In this document: one piece after another, positions 15,308-24,053 of the stretch | How the letters are laid out: every line of letters starts with the position of its first letter | Numbering within the stretch: the first letter of the stretch is position 1 | Source: Actinacidiphila epipremni | Lineage (GTDB): Bacteria > Actinomycetota > Actinomycetes > Streptomycetales > Streptomycetaceae | Direction: 5' to 3' | Length of the DNA: 64,000 nt | Assembly: GCF_012034175.1 (NCBI RefSeq) | Contig: NZ_JAATEJ010000030.1 | Span: forward strand, 1-64,000 | Made by a program: the position numbers and the translations under genes | The notes under the pieces: model-generated | The model's input: the letters and a program-made list of their open reading frames with translations, nothing else | Database searches by the model: none | Told to the model about the DNA's origin: nothing

Positions 15308-16000
15308 TCAAGGCGCGAGGATGTCCAGCTCGCGCAGGGCGCCGACGCAGATCTGCCGCATCAGGTCCTCCGCGGCCCGCGCGTCCCGGGCGCGTACCGC
15401 CTCGGCGACCCGGACGTGGAGCGTGACGGCGGCCGGATCGGGGGCAGTGAACATCACATGGTGTTCGGTACGGCCCGTCAGGACCTCGGCGACGACGTCG
15501 CCGAGCCGGGCGAACATCTCGTTGCCGGACGCGGTGAGCATCACGCGGTGGAAGGCGATGTCGTGGACGAGATACGCCGCCAGGTCCGCGGCGCGCCCGG
15601 CCGCGGCCATCTCCGCTGCCAGCACGGTCAGTTCGCGGCACTGCCCGGGGGTCGCGGCCTGCGCGGCCAGTCCGGCGGCGACCGGCTCGACGGCGGTGCG
15701 GAGCGTGGTCAGGGAGCGCAACTGGCGGGAGCGGTCGGTGCCCGCGAGCCGCCAGCGGATGACGGCCGGGTCGAAGACGTTCCACTCCTCGGTGCGGCGC
15801 ACGGTGATCCCGACCCGGCGGCGGGTCTCGACGAGGTGCATCGCCTCCAGCACCCGCACCGCCTCGCGGACGACCGTACGCGAGACGCCGTAGCGGGCCT
15901 CCAGCTCGTCGATGCGCAGCACCGTGCCCGGCGGGTGCTCACCGGAGGCGATGGCCTGGCCGAGTTCGGCCAGCACGCGGGAGTGGAGGTGCTCGGGCAT
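15308..16000 (-). CDS. gntR: GntR/FadR-type (FCD) regulator of gluconate genes
   Basis: 230 residues. An N-terminal winged helix (LHSRVLAELGQAIASGEHPPG into YGVSRTVVREAVRVLEAMHLV) is followed by an FCD effector domain with metal-ligand-type residues HDIAFHRVML and HVRVAEAVRARD. Divergent from gluconokinase and GntP, so it is very likely their repressor with gluconate or gluconate-6-phosphate as effector. A GTA-G-TACC site overlapping the gntK -10 region fits the known FCD-subfamily operator pattern. Confidence 0.88.
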   Translation of the reverse strand: MPEHLHSRVLAELGQAIASGEHPPGTVLRIDELEARYGVSRTVVREAVRVLEAMHLVETRRRVGITVRRTEEWNVFDPAVIRWRLAGTDRSRQLRSLTTLRTAVEPVAAGLAAQAATPGQCRELTVLAAEMAAAGRAADLAAYLVHDIAFHRVMLTASGNEMFARLGDVVAEVLTGRTEHHVMFTAPDPAAVTLHVRVAEAVRARDARAAEDLMRQICVGALRELDILAP

Positions 16001-16036
16001 GGCGACAGCCTACGGGCCACCACAGTCGTATGACGT

Positions 16037-16067
16037 TTGCATCACAGCGGCTTGAATAAGTAGTACC
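16037..16067 (+). promoter_or_regulatory. gntK promoter and candidate GntR site
   Basis: TTGCAT (16037-16042) and TAGTAC (16061-16066) are separated by 18 bp. AGTAGTACC (16059-16067), overlapping the -10, matches the FCD-type GntR half-site pattern GTA-N-TAC. The region 16030-16080 is clearly AT-enriched against the surroundings. Weak by itself; its position between divergent gntR and gntK adds support. Confidence 0.45.
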
Positions 16068-16163
16068 TATGGTGGTCAGATGTCGGGACGCCGCCGTAGG
16101 CCCGCGCCGGGCCGTACGCCGGCGCGTAGCCGTACCGGACGTACACAGCAGGAGGCAGGAGCG

Positions 16164-16778
16164 ATGACGGCTGAGGCGGCCGGGCCCGCGGGACCGGCCG
16201 GGACCGCGCCCGGATCCACGTCCGAGTCCGCGCCCGAACCCACGAAGGTGTCCGGCTCGGTGTCCGAGGGGGCGCTGCCGGTGGTCGTGGTCATGGGGGT
16301 GTCGGGGTCGGGGAAGTCCACGGTCGGCGGGCTGCTGGCCGAGCGGCTCGGGGTGGTCTACGCCGAGGCCGACGACTTCCACCCGGCCGCCAACATCGCC
16401 AAGATGTCCGCCGGGCACCCGCTCGACGACGCCGACCGGGCGCCCTGGCTGGACGCGATCGCCGCGTGGATCGCCGAGCGCGGCGGGCGGGGCGGCGTGG
16501 TCAGCTGCTCGGCGCTGCGCCGCCGCTACCGCGACCGGCTGCGGGCCGCGGCGCCCGACCTGTTCTTCCTGCACCTGGACGGCTCCGCGGAGCTCATCGG
16601 CTCCCGGCTGGCCGCCAGGATGCAGCACTTCATGCCGCCGGGGCTGCTGCGCTCGCAGTTCGAGGCGCTCGAACCGCTGGCCGCGGACGAGTCGGGGGCG
16701 GTCGTCTCCATCGAGGGCGGTCCCCAGCAGATCGCCGAGCGGGCGCTCGCCGCACTCCCCCGGGGCGCCGCCCGTTGA
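16164..16778 (+). CDS. gntK: Gluconokinase
   Basis: 204 residues. Phosphorylates gluconate to 6-phosphogluconate using ATP. Walker A GVSGSGKST is at 45-53, followed by the gluconokinase signatures EADDFHPAANIAKMSAGHPLDDADRAPWL and VVSCSALRRRYRDRLR and the C-terminal MPPGLLRSQFEALE. ATG 16164 is preferred over 16080 because of a GGAGGCAGGA ribosome site; even so there is a 38-residue low-complexity extension before the P-loop domain. First gene of the gntK-gntP transcript. Confidence 0.95.
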   Translation: MTAEAAGPAGPAGTAPGSTSESAPEPTKVSGSVSEGALPVVVVMGVSGSGKSTVGGLLAERLGVVYAEADDFHPAANIAKMSAGHPLDDADRAPWLDAIAAWIAERGGRGGVVSCSALRRRYRDRLRAAAPDLFFLHLDGSAELIGSRLAARMQHFMPPGLLRSQFEALEPLAADESGAVVSIEGGPQQIAERALAALPRGAAR

Positions 16779-16892
16779 CGTACGCACCCGGCTGACCGCA
16801 GCCGCACCGGATCCCCCGCGCCGCCCCCGGCAAGGCGCCCCAGCCGCGCGCCCACCCGGACGCGCACCCCCCGCCGTACCGCACCACCCCCC

Positions 16893-16915
16893 GCCCGCCG
16901 GAGCCGCCGGCGGGC
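16893..16915 (+). other. Intercistronic hairpin between gntK and gntP
   Basis: GCCCGCCGG (16893-16901) pairs perfectly with 16907-16915 across a 5-nt loop, 32 bp before the permease start. There is no T-tract. It could be a partial terminator or an mRNA-stabilising stem adjusting kinase versus permease levels. Confidence 0.5.
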
Positions 16916-16947
16916 CCCCGTACCACCGTCCCCGTTTGGAGCCCCCC

Positions 16948-18345
16948 GTGTCCGCACTCAACGTCGAGCTGCTGGCCGCCGCCACGCCACCGCCGATCGC
17001 CGACGCCGGCCATCTCCGGCTCGCGCTCGCCGCGCTGGCGGGCATCGCCGTCATCGTCCTGCTCATCACCCGCTGGAAGGTGCACGCCTTCCTCGCGCTG
17101 ACCATCGGCTCCGGCGTGCTCGGCACCGTCGCGGGCGCCCCGCTGGCCAAGACGATCGCCAGCTACTCCTCGGGCCTCGGCTCGACGGTCGCGGGCGTCG
17201 GCACGCTGATCGCGCTCGGCGCGATACTCGGCAAGCTGCTCGCCGACTCCGGCGGCGCGGACCAGATCGTCGACACGATCCTGGCTAGGACGGGCGAGAA
17301 GCGGCTGCCGTGGGCGATGGCGCTGATCGCGGGCCTGGTCGGGCTGCCGCTGTTCTTCGAGATCGGCATCGTCATCCTGATCCCGGTGGTGCTGCTGGTC
17401 GCCCGGCGCAGCGGCCAGTCGCTGGTGCGGCTGGGCATACCGGCGCTCGCGGGCCTGTCGGTGATGCACGGTCTGGTGCCGCCGCACCCGGGCCCGCTGG
17501 CGGCGATCGGCGCGATCCACGCCGACATGGGCATCACGCTCGCGCTCGGCGTGCTGGTCGCGCTGCCGACGCTGGCGATCGCGGGGCCGCTGTTCGGACG
17601 GATCGCGTCGGGCTGGGTGGACGTGGCGCCGCCGGAGCGGATGACGCCGGCCCGCGCCTCGGACGACCTGGACCGGCGGCCGAGCTTCGCCGCGACGGTG
17701 TGCACGATGCTGCTGCCGGTGGTCCTGATGCTGGCCAAGGCGCTCGCGGACGTCGTGATCGACGACCAGGGGAGCCTGGCCTACCGGACCCTGGACGTCA
17801 TCGGGACGCCGCTGGTGGCGCTGCTCGTCGCGGTGATGGTGGCGATGGTCACGCTCGGCCGCGCGGCCGGCTTCACCAAGGAGCGGATCTCCATGACGGT
17901 CGACACGTCGCTCGGGCCGATCGCCGGCATCCTGCTCATCGTGGGCGCGGGCGGCGGCTTCAAGCAGACGCTCATCGACTGCGGCGTGGGCCAGATGATC
18001 CTCGACTGGTCCGAGGACTGGCACATCAGCGCGCTGCTGCTGGCGTGGCTCATCGCGGTGCTGATCCGGGTCGCGACCGGCTCGGCGACGGTCGCGATCA
18101 TCTCGGCGGCGGGCCTGGTGGCGCCGCTCGCCGACGGCATGACCTCCACCCACACCGCGCTGCTGGTGCTGTCGGTCGGCGCCGGGTCGCTGTTCTTCTC
18201 GCACGTCAACGACGCCGGCTTCTGGCTGGTGAAGGAGTATTTCGGGATGGACGTGCCGCAGACCCTCAAGACGTGGTCGGCGATGGAGACGGTGATCTCG
18301 GTGGTCGCGCTGGGCTTCGTGATGCTGCTGTCGCTGGTGCTGTGA
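16948..18345 (+). CDS. gntP: Gluconate permease (GntP family)
   Basis: 465 residues with about 12-14 spans. Proton-coupled uptake of gluconate is expected from the family: conserved ALGAILGKLLADSGGADQIVDTI, LFFEIGIVILIPVVLLVARR, VPPHPGPLAA and the late GSLFFSHVNDAGFWLVKEYFG. GTG at 16948 has GGAG six bases upstream; an in-frame TTG at 16936 overlaps that ribosome site and is less likely. Follows gluconokinase at 169 bp and converges on the glucarate dehydratase gene. Confidence 0.95.
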   Translation: MSALNVELLAAATPPPIADAGHLRLALAALAGIAVIVLLITRWKVHAFLALTIGSGVLGTVAGAPLAKTIASYSSGLGSTVAGVGTLIALGAILGKLLADSGGADQIVDTILARTGEKRLPWAMALIAGLVGLPLFFEIGIVILIPVVLLVARRSGQSLVRLGIPALAGLSVMHGLVPPHPGPLAAIGAIHADMGITLALGVLVALPTLAIAGPLFGRIASGWVDVAPPERMTPARASDDLDRRPSFAATVCTMLLPVVLMLAKALADVVIDDQGSLAYRTLDVIGTPLVALLVAVMVAMVTLGRAAGFTKERISMTVDTSLGPIAGILLIVGAGGGFKQTLIDCGVGQMILDWSEDWHISALLLAWLIAVLIRVATGSATVAIISAAGLVAPLADGMTSTHTALLVLSVGAGSLFFSHVNDAGFWLVKEYFGMDVPQTLKTWSAMETVISVVALGFVMLLSLVL

Positions 18346-18347
18346 AA

Positions 18348-18422
18348 GCCGGTGCGGTGAGCGCCGGCGCCGTGGACGCGGGTGCCGTGACCGCCGGCGC
18401 TGTGCGCGCCGGTGCCGTGTGC
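18348..18422. repeat. Five-unit 15-bp tandem repeat in the gntP-gudD gap
   Basis: Five contiguous 15-bp units, GCCGGTGCGGTGAGC and variants differing at two to five positions, begin two bases after the gntP stop. Conceptually they encode AGAVS-type pentapeptides, but no gene frame uses them. They occupy most of the space between two convergent genes. Confidence 0.85.
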
Positions 18423-18441
18423 GCCCGCTTCCCGTGCGGGG

Positions 18442-19779
18442 TCACCAGCGCGGCACGGACGGGGTGCGCCAGTCGGGGTCGGCCTTGCGCATCGCGGCGG
18501 CGTCGTCGCGGTCGCGCATGGTGCCGTCGTCGTCCAGCCAGCGCTGGTGCAGCGTCTTGAGGGCGTCGCGGTCCAGCTCGACGCCGAGGCCGGGGCGGTC
18601 CGGGACGGTCAGGGCGCCGTCGGTGAAGACATGGCGCTCGGTGATGACGTCCTCGGTCTGCCACGGGTAGTGCGAGTCGCAGGCGTAGTCGAGGTTGGGC
18701 ACGGTCGCCGCGACATGCGTCATGGCGGCGAGGCTTATGCCGAGGTGGGTGTTGGAGTGCATCGACAGGCCCACCCCGAAGGTGCGGCATATCGCGGCGA
18801 GCTGCTGGGTGTTGCGCAGGCCGCCCCAGTAGTGGTGGTCGGAGAGCACCACCTGCACCGCGTCGCGCGCGAACGCCTCCTTGATCTCCTGGAAGGTCGT
18901 CACGCACATGTTGGTGGCCAGCGGCACGTCGGTGCCCTGCGACACCCGGGACATCCGCTCGGTGCTGCCGGCCGGGTCCTCCAGGTACTCCAGTACGTCG
19001 CCGAGCTCGCGGGCGACGTACAGCGATGTCTCGACGGACCAGGCGCCGTTGGGGTCCAGCCGCAGCGGCTTGCCGGGGAAGGCTTCGGCGAGCGCGCGGA
19101 CGGCGGCGATCTCCTGCTCGGGCGGGAAGACGCCGCCCTTGAGCTTGAAGGAGCCGAAGCCGTAGGTGTCGGCGAAGCGGCGGGCCTGCGCGACGACGCC
19201 GGCCGGGTCGAGGGCGGCGCCCCAGTCGTCCGGCTCGCCCTGGCCCTGCGGGTGCTCGGCGAGCTTGTAGAAGAGGTAGGCGCTGTAGTCGACGCGGTCG
19301 CGCACCTTGCCGCCGAGCAGGGCGTGCACCGGCAGGCCCAGGATCTTGCCGAGGGCGTCGAGGCAGGCGACCTCGAAGCCGGAGATCACCGACAGCCGGA
19401 GCTTGTCGGCGGTCTGGACGCCGCGCAGGCCGCCGGCGGCGACGGAGTCGGAGACGTCGGCGGGGTCGCCGCACACCCGCTCGGCGAGGGTGAACAGCCC
19501 GTTCAGATCGGTGACCTTGTGGCCGGGCAGGGCGGCGGCAAGCGGGCCCGCGAGGTCGAGGTAGCGGGTGTCGCCGTAGGTCTCGCCGATCCCGGACGTG
19601 CCGTCGGCGGTGACGATCTCGACGATGAGGCGGGGCGTGTGGGGCTGGTGGACGCCCTGGGTGTTGAGCAGCGGCGGGTCGGCGATGAGGATGGGTGTCA
19701 GGCGTACCTCGGCGATCGTGAACGCGTCCGAGGGACCGACCGAGCCCGCTGTCTGTATATATGAATCACGTTCACCCAT
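18442..19779 (-). CDS. gudD: Glucarate dehydratase (enolase superfamily)
   Basis: 445 residues. Dehydrates D-glucarate to 5-keto-4-deoxyglucarate. Hallmarks in order: ADPPLLNTQGVHQPHTPR, the KxK base motif FKLKGG, metal ligands DPNGAW and LEDPAG, NMCVT, and the His/Asp-containing SMHSNTHLGIS. No ribosome site precedes ATG 19779, but a -10 TAAGCT lies 8 nt upstream, so the mRNA is probably leaderless. Next to the gluconate genes, it widens the cluster to aldonic and aldaric acids. A dehydratase partner for the next catabolic step is not in the window. Confidence 0.94.
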   Translation of the reverse strand: MGERDSYIQTAGSVGPSDAFTIAEVRLTPILIADPPLLNTQGVHQPHTPRLIVEIVTADGTSGIGETYGDTRYLDLAGPLAAALPGHKVTDLNGLFTLAERVCGDPADVSDSVAAGGLRGVQTADKLRLSVISGFEVACLDALGKILGLPVHALLGGKVRDRVDYSAYLFYKLAEHPQGQGEPDDWGAALDPAGVVAQARRFADTYGFGSFKLKGGVFPPEQEIAAVRALAEAFPGKPLRLDPNGAWSVETSLYVARELGDVLEYLEDPAGSTERMSRVSQGTDVPLATNMCVTTFQEIKEAFARDAVQVVLSDHHYWGGLRNTQQLAAICRTFGVGLSMHSNTHLGISLAAMTHVAATVPNLDYACDSHYPWQTEDVITERHVFTDGALTVPDRPGLGVELDRDALKTLHQRWLDDDGTMRDRDDAAAMRKADPDWRTPSVPRW

Positions 19780-19787
19780 AAGACCGG

Positions 19788-19817
19788 AGCTTATGCGGGT
19801 GGCCGCGCGGTCGTCAA
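19788..19817 (-). promoter_or_regulatory. gudD promoter, leaderless type
   Basis: Reading the minus strand, TTGACG (19817-19812), an 18-bp spacer and TAAGCT (19793-19788) are followed by 8 nt and the ATG. Transcription should start at or within a base of the start codon. CATAAG and CTTATG half-sites (19777-19782, 19790-19795) straddle it and may bind a regulator. Confidence 0.65.
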
Positions 19818-19893
19818 CGCGGCAACCGGCCGGCGCTCACCTGGGGCCGCCGTACGGCAAGGGCATACCGCCGCCGCGGGGAACTGGACCGCA

Positions 19894-19909
19894 TACCGAC
19901 CAGTCGGTA
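19894..19909. promoter_or_regulatory. TetR-type operator before the APH/acyl-CoA dehydrogenase operon
   Basis: TACCGACCAGTCGGTA is a perfect palindrome of 7-bp arms around a 2-bp centre, ending 10 bp before the start codon. From memory it is close to the operator of PfmR, a TetR-family repressor of fatty-acid degradation in Thermus. A related element lies before the SDR gene at 26551. The best candidate binder is the TetR at 23276-23932. Confidence 0.7.
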
Positions 19910-19919
19910 CGATCGTCTC

Positions 19920-20975
19920 ATGAGTGATACCGACAGCCCCCGGGGCCTCGACCTGGACCGGCTGCGCCGCCACCTCGACGAGCGGCTCCCCGGCCTCGTG
20001 ACCGGCGAGCTGCGGGCCGAGCTGATCCAGGGGGGCCGCTCCAACCTCACCTACCGGGTCACCGACGGCACCGGCACCTGGGTCGTGCGCCGCCCGCCGC
20101 TCGGGCACGTCCTGGCCACCGCGCACGACATGGCCCGCGAGCACCGGGTGATCAGCGCGCTGGCCGGCACGGCGGTCCCGGTGCCCGGCACGCTGCTGAT
20201 GTGCGAGGACCCGGCGGTCGTCGGCGCGCCCTTCTACGTCATGGACTTCGTCGAGGGCACGCCCTACCGCACGCAGGAGCAGCTGGCGGCGCTCGGGCCG
20301 GAGCGCACCCGGGCGGTCGCCCTCACCCTGGTCGACACCCTGGTCGACCTGCACGCCGTGGACCCCGCGGCGGTGGGCCTGGGCGACTTCGGGCGGCCCG
20401 AGGGCTTCCTGGACCGGCAGCTGCGGCGCTGGAGCAAGCAGCTGGACGCCTCGCGCAGCCGCGAGCTGCCGGGCCTTGACGAGCTGCACGCCGCGCTCGG
20501 CCGCGCGCTGCCGGCCTCCCCCGCGCCCGCCGTCGTGCACGGCGACTACCGGCTCGACAACGTGCTCGTCGACGCCGGCGACCGGCTGACCGCCGTGCTG
20601 GACTGGGAGATGTCCACGCTCGGCGACCCGCTCACCGACGTCGGCCTGCTGGTGATGTACGGCGAGCAGCACGACATCCCCGGCTTCCCCGTCCCCACCG
20701 CCTCCGGCGCCCCCGGGCACCCGGGCTCCGCCGAGGTCGTCGAGCGGTACGCGCTCCGCTCGGGGCGCGACGTGTCGGCGGTCGACTGGTACACCGCGTT
20801 CGCGTACTTCAAGGTCGCCGTGATCCTGGAGGGGATCCACTACCGCTGGAGTCTCGGCCAGACCCTCGGCGCCGGTTTTGACCGCATCGGCACCGTCGTC
20901 CCGCTCTTCATCGACCGGGGCCTGCGCACCATCCGCCGCCGACCCCGGCCGGCACGCACCGTCCAGGAGGACTGA
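19920..20975 (+). CDS. Phosphotransferase (APH-like, ACAD10/11-type kinase)
   Basis: 351 residues of the aminoglycoside-phosphotransferase/choline-kinase fold: ATP-binding N-lobe (QGGRSNLTYRV, WVVRRPP), Brenner motif HGDYRLDNVL near residue 205, and DWEMSTLGDP metal-binding loop near 225. Proteins of this subgroup are encoded beside acyl-CoA dehydrogenases and in animals are fused to them, where they phosphorylate 4-hydroxyacyl-CoAs. The acyl-CoA dehydrogenase gene follows at 5 bp, so a role in hydroxy-acid catabolism is likely. Confidence 0.88.
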   Translation: MSDTDSPRGLDLDRLRRHLDERLPGLVTGELRAELIQGGRSNLTYRVTDGTGTWVVRRPPLGHVLATAHDMAREHRVISALAGTAVPVPGTLLMCEDPAVVGAPFYVMDFVEGTPYRTQEQLAALGPERTRAVALTLVDTLVDLHAVDPAAVGLGDFGRPEGFLDRQLRRWSKQLDASRSRELPGLDELHAALGRALPASPAPAVVHGDYRLDNVLVDAGDRLTAVLDWEMSTLGDPLTDVGLLVMYGEQHDIPGFPVPTASGAPGHPGSAEVVERYALRSGRDVSAVDWYTAFAYFKVAVILEGIHYRWSLGQTLGAGFDRIGTVVPLFIDRGLRTIRRRPRPARTVQED

Positions 20976-20980
20976 GCACG

Positions 20981-22198
20981 ATGGACTTCGCCTTCGACAC
21001 CCGTACCGAGGAGCTGCGGTCGCAGCTGACCGCGTTCCTCGACGAGCACGTCTATCCCGCCGAGAGCGTCTTCGCCGAGCAGCACGAGCAGGCCGGCCCG
21101 GACGCGCACTGGACCGTGCCGCCGGTCGTGGCCGAGCTCAAGGCAGAGGCGCGGCGGCAGGGGCTGTGGAATCTGTTCCTGCCCGGGGAGCTCGGGGCGG
21201 GGCTGACCAATCTGCAGTACGCGCCGCTGGCCGAACTCACCGGCCGAAGCCCCTACTTGGCGCCGACCGCGCTCAACTGCGCCGCGCCGGACACCGGGAA
21301 CATGGAAGTGCTGGCGGAGTTCGGCACCCCGGCGCAGAAGAAGGAGTGGCTGGAGCCGCTGCTGGCCGGCGAGATCCGCTCGGCCTTCGCCATGACCGAG
21401 CCGGACGTCGCCTCCTCCGACGCCACCAACATCGAGACCCGCATCGAGCGCGACGGGGATACGTACGTCGTCAACGGGCGCAAGTGGTTCATCTCCGGGG
21501 CGATGAACCCCGACTGCGCCGTCTTCATCGTCATGGGCAAGACCGACCCGGCCGCCGAACGGCACCGCCAGCAGAGCCAGATCCTGGTGCCGCGCGACAC
21601 CCCGGGGGTCGAAGTGCGGCGCGGGATGCGGGTGTTCGGGTTCGACGACGCCGACCACGGCGGGCACGCCGAGGTCGTCTTCCACGAGGTGCGGGTGCCG
21701 GTGGACAACCTCGTCGGGGAGGAGGGCGGCGGTTTCGCCATCGCGCAGGCGCGGCTCGGGCCGGGCCGGATCCACCACTGCATGCGGCTGATCGGCATGG
21801 CCGAGCGCGCCCTGGAGCTGATGTGCCGGCGGGTGGCCGCGCGGGTCGCCTTCGGCAAGCCGCTGGCGGCGCAGGGCGTGGTGCAGGAGTGGATCGCGCA
21901 GTCGCGGGTCGAGATCGAGCAGTTGCGGCTGCTGGTGCTCAAGACGGCGTGGCTGATGGACACCGTCGGCAACAAGGGCGCGCACACCGAGATCCAGGCC
22001 ATCAAGATCGCCACGCCGGGTACGGTGCAGCGGATCATCGACCGGGCGATCCAGGCGCACGGCGCCGGGGGCGTCTCGCAGGACTTCCCGCTGGGGCGGC
22101 TGTGGACGGGCGCGCGCAGCCTGCGGCTGGCCGACGGGCCCGACGAGGTGCACCGCCGGTCGCTGGCCCGGCGCGAGCTGGCCCGCTACACCGCCTGA
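20981..22198 (+). CDS. Acyl-CoA dehydrogenase
   Basis: 405 residues of the ACAD10/11-like branch: SAFAMTEPDVASSDATNIETRI (flavin-proximal strand), GRKWFISGAMNPDCAVFIVMGKT, then the helical C-terminal domain with RVAFGKPLAAQGVVQEWIAQSR and QAHGAGGVSQDFPLGRLWTGAR. FAD-dependent oxidation of an acyl-CoA or, in this branch, a phosphorylated acyl-CoA made by the preceding kinase. GGAGG precedes its ATG. The operon ends at a strong hairpin at 22208. Confidence 0.93.
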   Translation: MDFAFDTRTEELRSQLTAFLDEHVYPAESVFAEQHEQAGPDAHWTVPPVVAELKAEARRQGLWNLFLPGELGAGLTNLQYAPLAELTGRSPYLAPTALNCAAPDTGNMEVLAEFGTPAQKKEWLEPLLAGEIRSAFAMTEPDVASSDATNIETRIERDGDTYVVNGRKWFISGAMNPDCAVFIVMGKTDPAAERHRQQSQILVPRDTPGVEVRRGMRVFGFDDADHGGHAEVVFHEVRVPVDNLVGEEGGGFAIAQARLGPGRIHHCMRLIGMAERALELMCRRVAARVAFGKPLAAQGVVQEWIAQSRVEIEQLRLLVLKTAWLMDTVGNKGAHTEIQAIKIATPGTVQRIIDRAIQAHGAGGVSQDFPLGRLWTGARSLRLADGPDEVHRRSLARRELARYTA

Positions 22199-22207
22199 CG
22201 GCTTCTC

Positions 22208-22248
22208 CGGCGCCGGGTGCCCGCCCTGTGCGGGGGCACCCGGCGCCG
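22208..22248. terminator. Bidirectional hairpin terminator
   Basis: CGGCGCCGGGTGCCC (22208-22222) pairs perfectly with 22234-22248 around an 11-nt loop, between the convergent acyl-CoA dehydrogenase and quinone oxidoreductase genes. Confidence 0.78.
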
Positions 22249-22276
22249 CGCTGTTCTCGGCGTGCTCGGGCCGGTT

Positions 22277-23257
22277 TCAGGGGATCAGGGCGAGGCGGCC
22301 CACGGTGGTGCCGTCGGCGACGGACTGGACGGCGGAGGCCGCCTCGGCGAGCGGGCGGGCGGCCACCAGGGGGCGTACGGTGCCGGCCGCGGCGAGGGCG
22401 GTCAGCTCGGCGTGCGCGGTACGGACGGCCTGGGGGTCGCGGGCGGCGTACAGGCCCCAGTGCAGGCCCAGGATCGAGTAGTTCTTGACCAGGGCGTGGT
22501 TCAGGGCCGGGGCCTGGACGGTGCCGCCGGCGAAGCCGACGACGACGATGCGGCCCTCGAAGGCGACGCATTTGGCCGAGCGGGTGTAGGTGTCGCCGCC
22601 GACCGGGTCGTAGACGACGTCGGCGCCGCGGCCGGCGGTGGCGTCCTTGACGGCGGCGACGAAGTCCTCGGCGTGCCGGTCGACGACGAGGTCGGCGCCC
22701 AGTTCGCGGGCCGCCGCGGCCTTCTGCGGGCCGCCCACCACGCCGATGACGAACGCGCCTGCCGCCTTGCCGAGTTGCACGGCGGCGCTGCCGACGCCGC
22801 CGGCCGCGGCGTGCACGAGCAGCGTCTCGCCGGGGCGCAGGGCGGCCCTGCGGTGCAGGCCGAACCAGCCGGTCTGGTAGCCGATGTGCAGCACGGCGGC
22901 GGACGTGTCGTCCAGCGCCTCGGGCGCGGGCAGTACGCCGGCGGCGGGCACGACGGCGTGTTCGGCGAAGGCGCCGGCCGGCAGTGCGGCGGTGCTGATG
23001 ACGCGCTGCCCTTCCGCCAGGCCCTCGACGCCGGCGCCGAGGGCGGCGATCTCGCCGCACATCTCCACGCCGGGGGTGAAGGGCAGCGGTGGGCGGATCT
23101 GGTACTGCCCGCGGCACAGCAGCGCGTCGGGGAAGTTGACGCCCGCGGCGCGGACCCGCAGCAGCACCTCGCCGGGGCCCGGTTCGGGGGCGGGTATGTC
23201 GTCGAGGCGCATGACCTCGGACGGCTCGCCGTTGCGGTGGACGCGCCATGCCTTCAC
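22277..23257 (-). CDS. NADPH:quinone oxidoreductase-like (MDR superfamily)
   Basis: 326 residues of the zinc-independent medium-chain reductase family: N-terminal GroES-like domain (VRAAGVNFPDALLCRGQYQIRPPLPFTPGVE) and Rossmann domain with LLVHAAAGGVGSAAVQLGKAAGA at about 140-162. The usual zinc-binding cysteines are absent. It is only 18 bp downstream of the TetR gene and probably co-transcribed with it. It may reduce an enoyl or quinone intermediate of the acyl-CoA block. Confidence 0.88.
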   Translation of the reverse strand: MKAWRVHRNGEPSEVMRLDDIPAPEPGPGEVLLRVRAAGVNFPDALLCRGQYQIRPPLPFTPGVEMCGEIAALGAGVEGLAEGQRVISTAALPAGAFAEHAVVPAAGVLPAPEALDDTSAAVLHIGYQTGWFGLHRRAALRPGETLLVHAAAGGVGSAAVQLGKAAGAFVIGVVGGPQKAAAARELGADLVVDRHAEDFVAAVKDATAGRGADVVYDPVGGDTYTRSAKCVAFEGRIVVVGFAGGTVQAPALNHALVKNYSILGLHWGLYAARDPQAVRTAHAELTALAAAGTVRPLVAARPLAEAASAVQSVADGTTVGRLALIP

Positions 23258-23275
23258 GCTGGGACTCCCGATGGG

Positions 23276-23932
23276 TCAGGGCTGCCGCACCGAGTGCAGC
23301 AGCAGGTCGGAGAACTCCCCGGCGACCTCCTCGGCGGACAGCGGTCCGTCGGCGTGGTACCAGGTGCCGAGGTGGTGCACGGAGCCGAAGAAGAAGTCGA
23401 CGACCAGGTCGGGCCGCAGCCCGGTCCTGAAGTGGCCGTCGCGCTGGCCCTCTTCGACCAGGGAGCGGAACCGCTCGTGGTAGCGGCGGCGTTCGGCCCG
23501 TACCGCCTTCTGCTTCTCCGGGCTGAGCTGGTGCATCGACCGGAAGAAGATCTTGGTGTCGTCCAGGTTCTGGATGCTGGTCACCACGACGTCCGCCGCG
23601 GCCTCGGCGAGGCGTTCGGGCACGGGGGTGTCGCGGGCGGCGATGGCGTCCAGGCGCTCGGTCTGGAGCCGCAGCACACGGGCGTAGATCTCGTGCAGCA
23701 GGTCGTCCTTGGAGCCGAAGTAGTGGTAGAGCGCGCCCTTGGTGACGCCGGCGGCCTCGACGATCTCCTGGACGGAGGTGCGGTCGTAGCCGCGTTCGGC
23801 GAAGAGCCGGGTGGCCTCGGCGAGCAGCCGCTCGGGCACGGCCGCGGCCGGGCCGCCGCCCGCGGCCTGCCCCGTACCGCGCTCGGCGGTGCCGTCGCCC
23901 CGCCCGCCGCCTGATGTCGCCCCGCGTGCCAT
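23276..23932 (-). CDS. TetR/AcrR-family regulator of the acyl-CoA block
   Basis: 218 residues from ATG 23932, which has a GAGGAAGGGG ribosome site; the frame could open at 23995. After a 30-residue glycine-rich leader the HTH reads RLFAERGYDRTSVQEIVEAAGVTKGALYHYFGSKDDLL. The C-terminal effector domain contains FFFGSVHHLGTWYHADGPLS, typical of TetR_C proteins that sense acyl-CoAs (KstR/FadR type). Genes on both sides are acyl-CoA enzymes. Candidate operators are at 19894 and 26551. Confidence 0.88.
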   Translation of the reverse strand: MARGATSGGGRGDGTAERGTGQAAGGGPAAAVPERLLAEATRLFAERGYDRTSVQEIVEAAGVTKGALYHYFGSKDDLLHEIYARVLRLQTERLDAIAARDTPVPERLAEAAADVVVTSIQNLDDTKIFFRSMHQLSPEKQKAVRAERRRYHERFRSLVEEGQRDGHFRTGLRPDLVVDFFFGSVHHLGTWYHADGPLSAEEVAGEFSDLLLHSVRQP

Positions 23933-24053
23933 CCGCCTGCCCCTTCCTCGTCCGATCCGGCCGCTATGGACCTTATCCGGCCACCGCCGCGGCACCGGGC
24001 CGCCGCCGGCCGGTGCTCGGCCGGTCTCCTCGGCCGGCGCCGTCAGCCGGCCG

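Noticed and set aside
19757-19770. AT-rich TGTATATATGAATC considered as the gudD promoter.
   Set aside because: It lies inside the gudD coding frame; a better promoter is at 19788-19817 and no later in-frame start codon exists nearby.
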